A model generated the notes under the pieces. It did not search any database, had not been told where the DNA came from, and worked only from the letters and a program-made list of their open reading frames with translations. From positions 1 through 10,699 of the forward strand of contig JASHQP010000674.1 in the NCBI GenBank assembly GCA_030039095.1: a stretch of DNA of 10,699 nt, in the 5' to 3' direction. Below, one piece after another: positions 1 to 6,364 of this stretch (positions within the stretch are counted from its first letter, which is position 1; every line of letters begins with the position of its first letter). The DNA is from Streptosporangiaceae bacterium (GTDB lineage: Bacteria; Actinomycetota; Actinomycetes; Streptosporangiales; Streptosporangiaceae). The position numbers and the translations under genes are program-made.

Positions 1-95
1 ACGGCGGCCGTCTGCCTGCGGGGGCCGGCCGTGAACCGCCCGGCCGTCCCGGACTCGGCCGGCGCTGGCGGGGCATTTCGCTCGTCGTCAGCCAT
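1..95 (-). CDS. Probable DppC-type ABC transporter permease, N-terminal fragment cut by window edge
   Basis: An ATG at 95-93 directly follows the TAG stop of the upstream DppB-type permease (TAGATG), so the two would be translationally coupled. The frame stays open to the left edge and encodes 31 residues beginning MADDERNAPPAPAESG and ending in a basic stretch (GPRRQTAAV). A short hydrophilic Pro/Ala-rich leader with arginines before the first membrane helix is usual for DppC/OppC permeases, which nearly always follow DppB in these operons. No membrane segment is visible yet, so the assignment rests on gene order and this leader. It would form the importer's second transmembrane subunit. The alternative is an unrelated coupled gene. 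Confidence 0.6.
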   Translation of the reverse strand, partial: MADDERNAPPAPAESGTAGRFTAGPRRQTAA

Positions 96-1049
96 CTACT
101 CGACTCGCTGCAGCCGGATACGGGGGTCGAGGAGGGTGTAGAGCACGTCGGCCAGCAGCGTCGCCACCAGGTACACGACGCCGATGACCAGCACGCCCGC
201 CTCGAGCATCGGGAAGTCCTTGTCGACGGCCGCGGTATAGATCAGCCTGCCGATGCCGGGGTAGTCGAACAGCGTCTCGATCACGACCAGCCCGCCGATC
301 AGGTACCCGGCCTGGGTTGCGATGACGGTAATGGCCGGGAGCAACGCGTTGCGCAGCACGTGGCGGCGGATGACCACGCGGCGCGGCAGGCCCTTGAGCG
401 TTGCGGTGCGCACGTAGTCGGAGTCCAGCGCCTCTATCGTGCCGGCGCGGGTCATCCGGGCGATGTAGCCGAAGAGGATGAGCACCAGCGGGATGGCCGG
501 CAAGATCAGGTACCGGATCTGGGTGAGGAACCCTGATCCGGCGGGCGCGTCGGCCGTGACGGGGAGGACCCTGAGCCCGATCGCGAAGATCACGATGAGC
601 ACAATCCCGGAAACGAACTCGGGAACCGTGGACAGCGACATCCCGGTCAGGGTGATCAGGCGGTCAATTGGCCGGCCCCGGTTCAGCGCGGCAGCGACGC
701 CGCCCAGGATGCTCAGCGGGACCAGGATCACGGCGGCCACCGCGGCCAGCTTGAGCGAGCGCCCGAGCGCCGGGAACAGGAACGAACTGACCGGGGCACG
801 GTACTGGTAGGACATGCCCATATCACCGTGGATCGCGCCGCTCACCCAGCTCCAGTACTGCGTGACCAGCGGCCGGTTGACGCCCAGGCTGCTGTCCAGC
901 GCGCTGACGGCATGCTGCGACGCGAACGGGCCGAGGATGGCCCGGCCCGGGTCGCCGGGCAGCACCTGCCCAGCGAAGAAGATGATCATGCTGAGCAGCG
1001 CCAGCGTCAGCACGGCGAGCCCCAGGCGTGTCAGCAGGTACCGGGCCAT
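96..1049 (-). CDS. ABC transporter permease, DppB/OppB type (binding-protein-dependent inner-membrane component)
   Basis: A 317-residue integral membrane protein, one half of the pore of a peptide/opine/nickel-class ABC importer. It begins MARYLLTRLGLAVLTLALLS, the usual DppB first helix, followed by the family's GDPGRAILG segment and LGVNRPLVTQYW. Further hydrophobic stretches follow. The cytoplasmic EAA loop that contacts the ATPase is recognisable as DYVRTATLKGLPRRVVIRRH, followed by NALLPAITVIA, and the C-terminus has the typical LFDYPGIGRLIYTAAVDKDFP and DPRIR motifs. Length is normal for the family. An in-frame start exists 31 codons upstream, but that extension is Arg/Pro-rich and unlike the family. 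The ATG at 1049 has AGGGAGG (1053-1059) at good spacing. It lies 58 bases after the binding-protein gene and is followed immediately by the probable DppC start. No ATPase gene is in view; it may lie beyond the left edge. Confidence 0.95.
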   Translation of the reverse strand: MARYLLTRLGLAVLTLALLSMIIFFAGQVLPGDPGRAILGPFASQHAVSALDSSLGVNRPLVTQYWSWVSGAIHGDMGMSYQYRAPVSSFLFPALGRSLKLAAVAAVILVPLSILGGVAAALNRGRPIDRLITLTGMSLSTVPEFVSGIVLIVIFAIGLRVLPVTADAPAGSGFLTQIRYLILPAIPLVLILFGYIARMTRAGTIEALDSDYVRTATLKGLPRRVVIRRHVLRNALLPAITVIATQAGYLIGGLVVIETLFDYPGIGRLIYTAAVDKDFPMLEAGVLVIGVVYLVATLLADVLYTLLDPRIRLQRVE

Positions 1050-1052
1050 GTC

Positions 1053-1059
1053 CCTCCCT
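1053..1059 (-). promoter_or_regulatory. Ribosome binding site fixing the permease start
   Basis: On the minus strand the sequence reads AGGGAGG just before the ATG at 1049. This strong Shine-Dalgarno match favours the internal ATG over the upstream in-frame start at 1142. Confidence 0.7.
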
Positions 1060-1107
1060 GGCGACGGCCGGCGAGCCCGGCGCGCGGGGCGGACCGGGAC
1101 AACAGCC

Positions 1108-2808
1108 TCAGCTCTTGGTCGCGTTCCACAGGAACACAGCACCCATGGCCAGCGGGTAAACGCCGGTCACGTTCTTCTGCGAGGCGCTCAGGTAGTCGTA
1201 GAAGTACGGGTAGATGATCGGCGTCTCGTCCAGCAGCAGGGCCTCGATCTGGCCGGCCAGGCGCCGCTGCGTCGACAGGTCGGGACTGGCGACGAACTCC
1301 CTGGACAGCTGGTCGTAGGTGGGGTCGCTGAACCGTGCCGCGTTCCACGCACCCTGTCCGGTCTTGGCGTTGGTGGACTGCAGGGGTGCCTGGAGGAAGA
1401 GATTGGGCACGGCGCGCGCGGAGTAGTCGACCAGGCTCATCTCCCCGTCCAGCCAGTCCGACTTGCCGAACACGGCGCTGCCGTAGTACTTGGTGGTGGT
1501 TTCGACCGTGAGCTTGATATCGACCCCGATCTGCGCGGCCGACTGCTTCACGATCTGCGCGAAATCCGGCATCTCCTGAAGCTGCTCGGTGAGCAGCGGG
1601 GTGGCGAAGCCACGCGGCACTCCGCCCTTGGCCAGCAGTTCCTTGGCCAGCTTCAGGTTCTTGGAGCGCTGCGGGACGCTCGTGTCGGTCGCCTTGAACA
1701 CCGGCGCGAACGGGCTGTCGTTCCCCACCTGCGCGTAGCCCTTGAACAGCGCAGCCACGATCCCCGGCCGGTCCAGCGTGCAGGCGATGGCCTGGCGGAC
1801 GTACTTGCTCGTGAACGGTGCGACGTCGGTACGCATCGACAGCTCGCGGTGGGTGCTGGCTTTCAGGGCGGTCACGTTGTAGCCGCCGGTGAGCAGCTGC
1901 GGGCTGACCGCCACCGAGAACTGGTCAACGCAGTCCACCGCGCCGGCCGCGAGGGCGGACGTGCGCGCCGCCTCGTCTGGATAGAAGGTGAACTCGACGC
2001 TGCCGGGCAGCGCGGCCTTGCCCCAGTAGTGCGGGTTACGGGCGAACGAAGCGCCGACGTTCGGCGTATAGCTGGTCTTGATGAACCTGCCGGTGCCGAC
2101 GAACGACTTCTGGTAGTTGTCGTAGTCGTAGCCGTTCGGGACGATGATCATGTTGTAGTTGTCCGGCGACACCATGTCCAGGAAGCTGGCATTCGGTCCC
2201 TCCAGGTGAAACGCGATGGTCGAGTCGTCGACCTTGACCACCCCGTCCGGGACCAGCGTGCCGGCAAAAACCGACAGCGCGTTGGCCGAGCTGTTCGGGT
2301 CGCACTGGCTCTTGAAGCTGTAGACGACGTCGTCAACGGTCATCGGCGTGCCGTCGTTGAACTTCACCCCCTGGCGGATCTTGAAGGTCCACACGCTCGC
2401 GTCCGCGTTGGGACTCCAGCTTGTCGCCAGCCAGGGGTGGTAGTTGTACTGCTGGTCGATGAACACCAGCCACTCACCGACCTGGGCGATCATCTCCCCG
2501 CTGCCCTGGTCGGTGAGCGTGATCGGGTTGATCGCCGCGGCCGGCCCGATGATGCCGATCGTGATCGTCGCGCCCGCGTGGCCCGTGGCCGCCGCGGTGG
2601 AACGCGGTGCCGGGCTGCCGCAGGCATCCAGGATGCCCCCGAGAATGGGAGCGGATAGGCCGATCATCGTGCCGCGGCGGATGAACTCCCGCCTGCTCAG
2701 CCGGCCCGCGACGAACTCGTCGATGACGTGCTCCTGGACCTGGCCCCGTCCGCTCCTGAAGCCGTCGAGTCTGCGGTGGGCTATGGTTCGCATGCTGCTG
2801 GTATCCAT
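1108..2808 (-). CDS. ABC transporter substrate-binding lipoprotein, family 5 (SBP_bac_5), Tat-type signal
   Basis: A 566-residue extracytoplasmic solute receptor of the peptide/opine/nickel class that delivers ligand to the DppB/DppC-type permeases encoded downstream. After about 37 hydrophilic residues comes a twin-arginine-like signal (SRREFIRRG, residues 38-46), a hydrophobic stretch, and a lipobox L60-D61-A62-C63, so Cys63 should be lipidated after Tat export. Mature-domain hallmarks include WTFKIRQGVKFNDGTPMTVDDVVYS and, later, VRQAIACTLDRPGIVAALFKGYA. This class binds ligands from oligopeptides to opines and sugars, so the substrate is not predictable. The ATG at 2808 is chosen because AAGGGAG (2818-2824) lies nine bases upstream. 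The TTG at 2817 abuts that site and is unlikely. The gene follows the MmgE/PrpD gene by 53 bases in an apparent operon. Confidence 0.95.
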   Translation of the reverse strand: MDTSSMRTIAHRRLDGFRSGRGQVQEHVIDEFVAGRLSRREFIRRGTMIGLSAPILGGILDACGSPAPRSTAAATGHAGATITIGIIGPAAAINPITLTDQGSGEMIAQVGEWLVFIDQQYNYHPWLATSWSPNADASVWTFKIRQGVKFNDGTPMTVDDVVYSFKSQCDPNSSANALSVFAGTLVPDGVVKVDDSTIAFHLEGPNASFLDMVSPDNYNMIIVPNGYDYDNYQKSFVGTGRFIKTSYTPNVGASFARNPHYWGKAALPGSVEFTFYPDEAARTSALAAGAVDCVDQFSVAVSPQLLTGGYNVTALKASTHRELSMRTDVAPFTSKYVRQAIACTLDRPGIVAALFKGYAQVGNDSPFAPVFKATDTSVPQRSKNLKLAKELLAKGGVPRGFATPLLTEQLQEMPDFAQIVKQSAAQIGVDIKLTVETTTKYYGSAVFGKSDWLDGEMSLVDYSARAVPNLFLQAPLQSTNAKTGQGAWNAARFSDPTYDQLSREFVASPDLSTQRRLAGQIEALLLDETPIIYPYFYDYLSASQKNVTGVYPLAMGAVFLWNATKS

Positions 2809-2817
2809 AGGCGACAA

Positions 2818-2824
2818 CTCCCTT
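2818..2824 (-). promoter_or_regulatory. Ribosome binding site of the substrate-binding protein gene
   Basis: Minus-strand AAGGGAG lies nine bases before the ATG at 2808. It would directly touch the alternative TTG at 2817, so it selects the ATG as start. Confidence 0.65.
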
Positions 2825-2861
2825 GATGCGTTCAGTTCGCGCTGTGGTGCTGTCGGCGTCG

Positions 2862-4286
2862 TCAGGCACCAGTCGGCTGCAATGCCGATGTCAGCCGATC
2901 CATCAGGTCGGCGACGTCTTCCGCAAGTTCCAGCTCGAGGAAGGCCGAGGTCATCTCCTTGATGCTGGCCGGGGCCAGGCTGCCTTCAGCGAGCCAGGCG
3001 AACTTGCGGCATATATCTTCTTCTCGCCAGCCAGGCTCCGGGTACAGGACGTGCTCGACCAGGCCAGATGTGACAGACCGTCCATCGGTGAGCGTGATGG
3101 TGACGACCGCGGCATCCTTGCCCTCGGGGTCGTTGCGCTCCGACAAGTAGTACAGCCTGTCCAGCTCGGCAGAGACACGCGCCTCCACCCGGGAGCACAG
3201 GTCTGCGTGGGAGACCGACGAGAGCGCCTGGTCACTTACCTGAGCGGGGCCGACCTGCTTGTCAAGGATCAAGGCGGCGATCGGCCACGCCAGGCTGAAC
3301 TGCGCCTCCTCCGTTGTGGCCGGGACACCGGTGCCCAGGCGGACCGCATCGGCGTAGGTCTCGACGAGGATCTTGCCGATCATGTCCGGGTGTATGTCAT
3401 GCCGCGCGAGCATCTGCTCCACCGCCAGCAGGGCCGGGTGAGCCCAGGCACAGCAGCTGTACCGCTTCCAGGTGATCCCGTGCGGCAGCAGGTACTCACG
3501 GCCAAGGTCGTCGGCGAAGCCCCGGTACTCCGGCAGGTCCAGGCTTGGCTGGATGCCGGTGAACCCCCTGACCGCGAGGTCGGCGGCCAGCAGGCCGGTC
3601 AGTGCGCCGGGCCCGACACCGTGCTTGACCATCGCCGGGTGGTCAACGTCGCGCATCAGCTCCAGATGCGGGGAGTGGTACTCGGCAATGCCCAGGGCGT
3701 GCCGGGTGGCGTCAGCGTCCGCCTCGAGCACGCGGCAGGCAATGGCCGCGCACGCGATGGCCCCCCACGATCCGCATGCCCGGTAGGCGCGCTCGGCGGA
3801 GCCAACCTGGCTTGCCGGGAAGTTCATGCAGCGGCCTGCGCGGAAGGCGATCTCGTAGCCGATGACGACCGCAAGCAGCAGTTCCCTGCCGGACAGGTGC
3901 TCGTGCTCGGCGAGCGCCAGCGCCGCCGGGACAACCTGCGCCCCGGGATGCCCCCAGGTGTAGATGCCGACGTCGTCGACGTCGACCGCGTTGGCCGCGA
4001 CCGCGTTGGCGAACGCGGCCCCGGCCGCTCCGGCCCGGCTGCCGCCGACGATCAGGTGCGCCTGCGGCGACGGCCACCAGGCAGCGGCCGTGTCTGCCGC
4101 GATCCACGCCGACCGGGCCTGGCGGCCGGCCAGCATCGCGCCCATCGTGTCGATGACGCACATGACCGCGCGCGCCGCCACGTCGCGGGGAAGGTCCTCC
4201 CACGCGAGGCCGGTTATGAAGTTCACCGCAGGCGACGGGTCCGACGGGCGCAGACCGGCTGCCAGGCCCGGCTCGCCTTCTGCCAT
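2862..4286 (-). CDS. MmgE/PrpD family protein (2-methylcitrate dehydratase / cis-aconitate decarboxylase / iminodisuccinate epimerase superfamily)
   Basis: A 474-residue cytoplasmic enzyme covering the whole MmgE/PrpD fold. Family signatures run in order: helical N-terminus with VIDTMGAMLAG (45-54), the conserved acidic and histidine stretch VDVDDVGIYTWGHPGAQVVPAALALAE (101-127), KHGVGPGALTGLLAADLAVRGFTG (221-244), WKRYSCCAWAHPALLA (273-288) and AQFSLAWPIAALI (328-340). The C-terminal lid domain includes VTITLTDGRSVTSG (395-408). Known members dehydrate 2-methylcitrate, decarboxylate cis-aconitate or epimerise iminodisuccinate, so a role on a small polycarboxylate or its amino derivative is likely; the specific reaction is not readable. 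It is not beside prpB/prpC homologues, which argues against a housekeeping methylcitrate cycle. It is the first gene of the importer operon. The ribosome binding site is weak (GGTGGTG). Context suggests it acts on the imported compound (inference). Confidence 0.93.
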   Translation of the reverse strand: MAEGEPGLAAGLRPSDPSPAVNFITGLAWEDLPRDVAARAVMCVIDTMGAMLAGRQARSAWIAADTAAAWWPSPQAHLIVGGSRAGAAGAAFANAVAANAVDVDDVGIYTWGHPGAQVVPAALALAEHEHLSGRELLLAVVIGYEIAFRAGRCMNFPASQVGSAERAYRACGSWGAIACAAIACRVLEADADATRHALGIAEYHSPHLELMRDVDHPAMVKHGVGPGALTGLLAADLAVRGFTGIQPSLDLPEYRGFADDLGREYLLPHGITWKRYSCCAWAHPALLAVEQMLARHDIHPDMIGKILVETYADAVRLGTGVPATTEEAQFSLAWPIAALILDKQVGPAQVSDQALSSVSHADLCSRVEARVSAELDRLYYLSERNDPEGKDAAVVTITLTDGRSVTSGLVEHVLYPEPGWREEDICRKFAWLAEGSLAPASIKEMTSAFLELELAEDVADLMDRLTSALQPTGA

Positions 4287-4423
4287 CTGTCACCACCGTC
4301 CCCGGCGCGCCGCTGAATTTCCTTGCGCATAGAGATATGAGATTGAGCAGTGAGATTACTAAGATGTGAATACACCTGTAAAGGCCGGGATCTACTTGTT
4401 TGTAAGGACACACGGGAGCACGG
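4287..4423. promoter_or_regulatory. AT-rich divergent promoter/operator region between the PrpD operon and the fused regulator
   Basis: This gap is markedly more AT-rich than its surroundings. On the plus strand, ATGAGA (4337-4342), 17 bases, then TAAGAT (4360-4365) is a plausible sigma-70-like promoter for the regulator. On the minus strand, TTTACA (4382-4377), 18 bases, then TAATCT (4358-4353) could serve the PrpD operon, so the two would overlap. Two direct copies of TGAGATT (4338-4344 and 4351-4357, 13 bases apart) overlie the plus-strand -35 and spacer. A small palindrome TACA-CC-TGTA lies at 4371-4380, and TAC-N6-GTA at 4393-4404. The regulator's site GGGAG is at 4414-4418. The promoters and repeats are weak matches read by eye. 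Confidence 0.4.
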
Positions 4424-5506
4424 ATGAGCTCAGGCGCAAGTCAGCCTGCTCCGGCGCGACAAGAGGGCAGCGCGGATGCGCGGCCTGGCGGCGGCGACCC
4501 CCAGGAAGCGGCTGCGCTAGGGGTCATCTGGCGGGCGGTGTACTCGCCGGACGGCAGCACCGCCAGATGCCGCAAGTGTGACGCCCGCCGGCCGTTCCAC
4601 CGGGTGTCCGCCAGGCGCGCCTTCGCCTGCGACCGGTGCGGATCCCACTTGTACCCGGCGTCGGAAACGCCGTTCGCGGGGTCCCCGCTGCCGCTGACCG
4701 CGTGGCTGGAAACCACCGCTGCGGTCGTCGGATCCACCGGGCGGGTGAGCCCGCGCCAGCTAGCCGACGCGCTGCACCTGAGCTACCGGACCGCCTGGCG
4801 GATGTGCCGCAAGATCCAGGACAGCCTGGCTGCCGGCGGCAAGCCCGGGTGTCTGCTACAGGATCTCGCCGCCAGCTGGGCGCGCCAGGTCACGCCCGCG
4901 GCCAGGCCCGCCGCTGCCCTGGACCGGCCCGCGGACCGGATCCGCGCCGCCGCATGCCAGGTGATGGCCAAGCGCGGCGCTTCCGCGGCCCGGATCTCCG
5001 ACATCGCCGCGGCGGCCGGGGTCTCGGTCGGCAGCGTCCACTACTACTTCCGCAGCAAGGACGAGGCGCTGCTCGACGCGCTGCGCTGGGCCGGGGAGCA
5101 GCTGCACGAGAGCCTGCAGCGCCTGCGCGACGCGGACGTCACTCCCATCGAGCATCTGCGAAGGCTGCTGGAGTTGAGTTTCCCCAGCAACGAAGGACTG
5201 CACAACGAGTATCTGCTCTGGCTCGAGGTGTGGGTCCGCGTCCGCGATCATCCTGCGTTCCTCGAGGAGTGCCTGATCATGTCGGGCCGCTGGCACGAGG
5301 CGGTCCGGCAGGTCTTCGGGCGGGGTGCCGCGGCCGGGCTGCTCACCCCGGTCACCGACCTCGAGGAGGTCTGTGAGCGCTACGTGGCCATGGCCGAGAG
5401 CCTGGCCTACCGCGCCGTGCTCGGGTACCGAACCCCGGAACGGGCCCGGGAGATCCTCACCCGTTTCACGGCCGAGCAGCTTGGGCTGCCGGCCGGGGAG
5501 TTCTGA
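4424..5506 (+). CDS. Fused regulator: IS1595-transposase-like zinc ribbon/HTH + TetR-family repressor
   Basis: A 360-residue protein of two unrelated DNA-binding parts. Residues 49-72 hold CRKC...CDRC (Cys49, Cys52, Cys69, Cys72), a four-cysteine zinc ribbon. It continues as ETPFAGSPLPLTAWL (81-95) and GRVSPRQLADALHLSYRTAWRMCRKIQ (106-132). This order (ribbon, then 'T-x-F-x-x-S-x-x-P-L-x-x-W', then an HTH ending in TAWRM) is that of IS1595/ISXO2 transposase N-termini. No DDE nuclease domain follows. After a linker, residues 171-216 form a TetR HTH (ISDIAAAAGVSVGSVHYYFRSKDEALLDAL), and 217-360 a helical ligand/dimerisation domain of normal length resembling BetI-type members. The ATG at 4424 has GGGAG five bases upstream. 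It probably controls the divergent PrpD/transporter operon and perhaps itself (inference). The ribbon may add DNA contacts or zinc sensing. Confidence 0.88.
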   Translation: MSSGASQPAPARQEGSADARPGGGDPQEAAALGVIWRAVYSPDGSTARCRKCDARRPFHRVSARRAFACDRCGSHLYPASETPFAGSPLPLTAWLETTAAVVGSTGRVSPRQLADALHLSYRTAWRMCRKIQDSLAAGGKPGCLLQDLAASWARQVTPAARPAAALDRPADRIRAAACQVMAKRGASAARISDIAAAAGVSVGSVHYYFRSKDEALLDALRWAGEQLHESLQRLRDADVTPIEHLRRLLELSFPSNEGLHNEYLLWLEVWVRVRDHPAFLEECLIMSGRWHEAVRQVFGRGAAAGLLTPVTDLEEVCERYVAMAESLAYRAVLGYRTPERAREILTRFTAEQLGLPAGEF

Positions 5507-5525
5507 CCGCATGCCGCGGCGCCGC

Positions 5526-6224
5526 TCAGCCGCCATTGCCCGCCGGCACGCCGACAGCACCACGGAGCAGCTCCACGAACTCGCGGAGCCGCTCGTCGCG
5601 CAGCTCAGGCGGCTGGGTGTGGTACCCGAACAGGCCGGGGTCGAGCTCCTCGGTCACCATCGCGTCCTGGCAGCGGTCCATCAGCCAGTTGACCAGGGAA
5701 ACGATCATTCTCGTGTCGATGTCCCTGCGCACCTCACCGCGTTCGATGCCGAACTGGACGAACGCGGTGGTGCCGTACGGGTCCTCGCGCAGCAGGTACT
5801 GGGTGATCGCTCGCCTCAGCGGCAGGTCGGAGCAGTAGCTGCCGATCAGGGTGACCCGGTAAGGGACCCAGTCCTCGTGAATGAGGTGCGGGGTATGCGC
5901 GAGCCAGTAACTGATCGTCGCGAAAAATCCCCGGTCGAGCGTCTCGGGCGGCGCATCCAGGTACTTGCTGAACGAGCGCGTCGCCGCCTGGTACGCGCTG
6001 AAGAAAAGCCCGGCCTTGCTGGCGAAGTGGCTGAAAACGCTGCCCTTGGACACCCCGGCGTCGGCGGCCACCGCCTCCACCCGGGTTCCCTCGTAACCGT
6101 CGACGGCGAAGTGCTGCATGGCGGCGGCGACGATCCGCTCGCGCGTTGCCTGCTGTCTCGGCAGCGCCCGCACTGGTTTGCGGCGCTGCCTACCCAAGGA
6201 AGGCACTGATTGACCAAAAGTCAT
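5526..6224 (-). CDS. TetR/AcrR family transcriptional regulator
   Basis: A 232-residue repressor-type protein. After a basic leader (GRQRRKPVRALPRQQ, 11-25) comes the TetR N-terminal domain: RERIVAAAMQHFAVDGYEGTRVEAVAADAGVSKGSVFSHFASKAGLF (28-74), with the recognition helix at about 57-67. The remaining residues are a helical ligand and dimer domain that I cannot assign to a named subfamily. The ATG at 6224 has no clear Shine-Dalgarno sequence (GGTTTGCAAATCATAA precedes it). The message may be nearly leaderless, or translation may begin at the in-frame GTGs (codons 7 or 18), which still precede the HTH. It is divergent from the flavoenzyme operon at 6365 and convergent with the fused regulator, with only 19 bases between stops. 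The most likely target is the shared 6225-6364 promoter region. Confidence 0.93.
   Translation of the reverse strand: MTFGQSVPSLGRQRRKPVRALPRQQATRERIVAAAMQHFAVDGYEGTRVEAVAADAGVSKGSVFSHFASKAGLFFSAYQAATRSFSKYLDAPPETLDRGFFATISYWLAHTPHLIHEDWVPYRVTLIGSYCSDLPLRRAITQYLLREDPYGTTAFVQFGIERGEVRRDIDTRMIVSLVNWLMDRCQDAMVTEELDPGLFGYHTQPPELRDERLREFVELLRGAVGVPAGNGG
6210..6223. promoter_or_regulatory. Possible operator over the TetR start codon (TTGACC-AAAA-GTCA)
   Basis: TGAC-CAAAA-GTCA (6211-6223) is a short perfect inverted repeat overlapping the minus-strand ATG. Its left half with the preceding T is TTGACC, whose reverse complement is the half-site GGTCAA at 6308-6313 in the same promoter region. That sharing hints at autoregulation, but four-base arms can occur by chance. 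Confidence 0.3.
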
Positions 6225-6246
6225 TTATGATTTGCAAACCTATGCG

Positions 6247-6276
6247 TTGACATGATGCTGCTTTTTTGCTGATACT
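6247..6276 (+). promoter_or_regulatory. Sigma-70-like promoter for the flavoenzyme operon
   Basis: TTGACA (6247-6252) is a perfect -35 hexamer. GATACT (6271-6276) follows after 18 bases as a -10, preceded by TGC-T in an extended -10-like context. Transcription would begin near 6283, leaving a leader of about 80 bases before the ATG at 6365. The setting in an AT-rich divergent gap supports it. Confidence 0.6.
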
Positions 6277-6298
6277 CCAACAACGTGGCCAACCCTAA

Positions 6299-6313
6299 TT
6301 TACCACAGGTCAA
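6299..6313. promoter_or_regulatory. Operator-like palindrome TTTACC-ACA-GGTCAA
   Basis: A 15-base near-perfect inverted repeat: TTTACC and GGTCAA (reverse complement TTGACC) differ at one position and are separated by ACA. It lies just downstream of the predicted start of transcription for the operon at 6365, a position from which a bound TetR protein could block elongation or initiation. Size and symmetry fit TetR operators. The binding protein is inferred, most simply the adjacent 5526-6224 product. Confidence 0.45.
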
Positions 6314-6352
6314 ATAAGCCGGCGACATCGGCGGCCCAGCGGAACGCGCGGC

Positions 6353-6359
6353 GGGAGGA
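6353..6359 (+). promoter_or_regulatory. Ribosome binding site deciding ATG 6365 over GTG 6362
   Basis: GGGAGGA is a strong Shine-Dalgarno match. Spacing is five bases to the ATG at 6365 but only two to the GTG at 6362, so the ATG is the likely start. Confidence 0.65.
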
Positions 6360-6364
6360 ATGTG

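Noticed and set aside
814..2658. Long plus-strand open frame opposite the binding-protein and permease genes
   Set aside because: Composition is Arg/Val/Gly/His-rich without any domain, and it lies antisense to a clear SBP and permease; a GC-skew shadow frame.
2823..4316. 497-codon plus-strand open frame opposite the MmgE/PrpD gene
   Set aside because: No recognisable motifs, and entirely antisense to a gene with complete PrpD signatures.
4636..5376. 246-codon plus-strand frame inside the fused regulator
   Set aside because: Arg/Gly/Ala-rich shadow in another frame; the frame used by the regulator carries both DNA-binding domains.
5507..5525. GCGGCGCCGC palindrome between the convergent regulators as a terminator
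   Set aside because: No loop and no T-tract; short GC palindromes are common at this base composition.
6261..6269. T-run (cttttttgc) as a terminator
   Set aside because: No stem precedes it, and it lies in the spacer of a good promoter.
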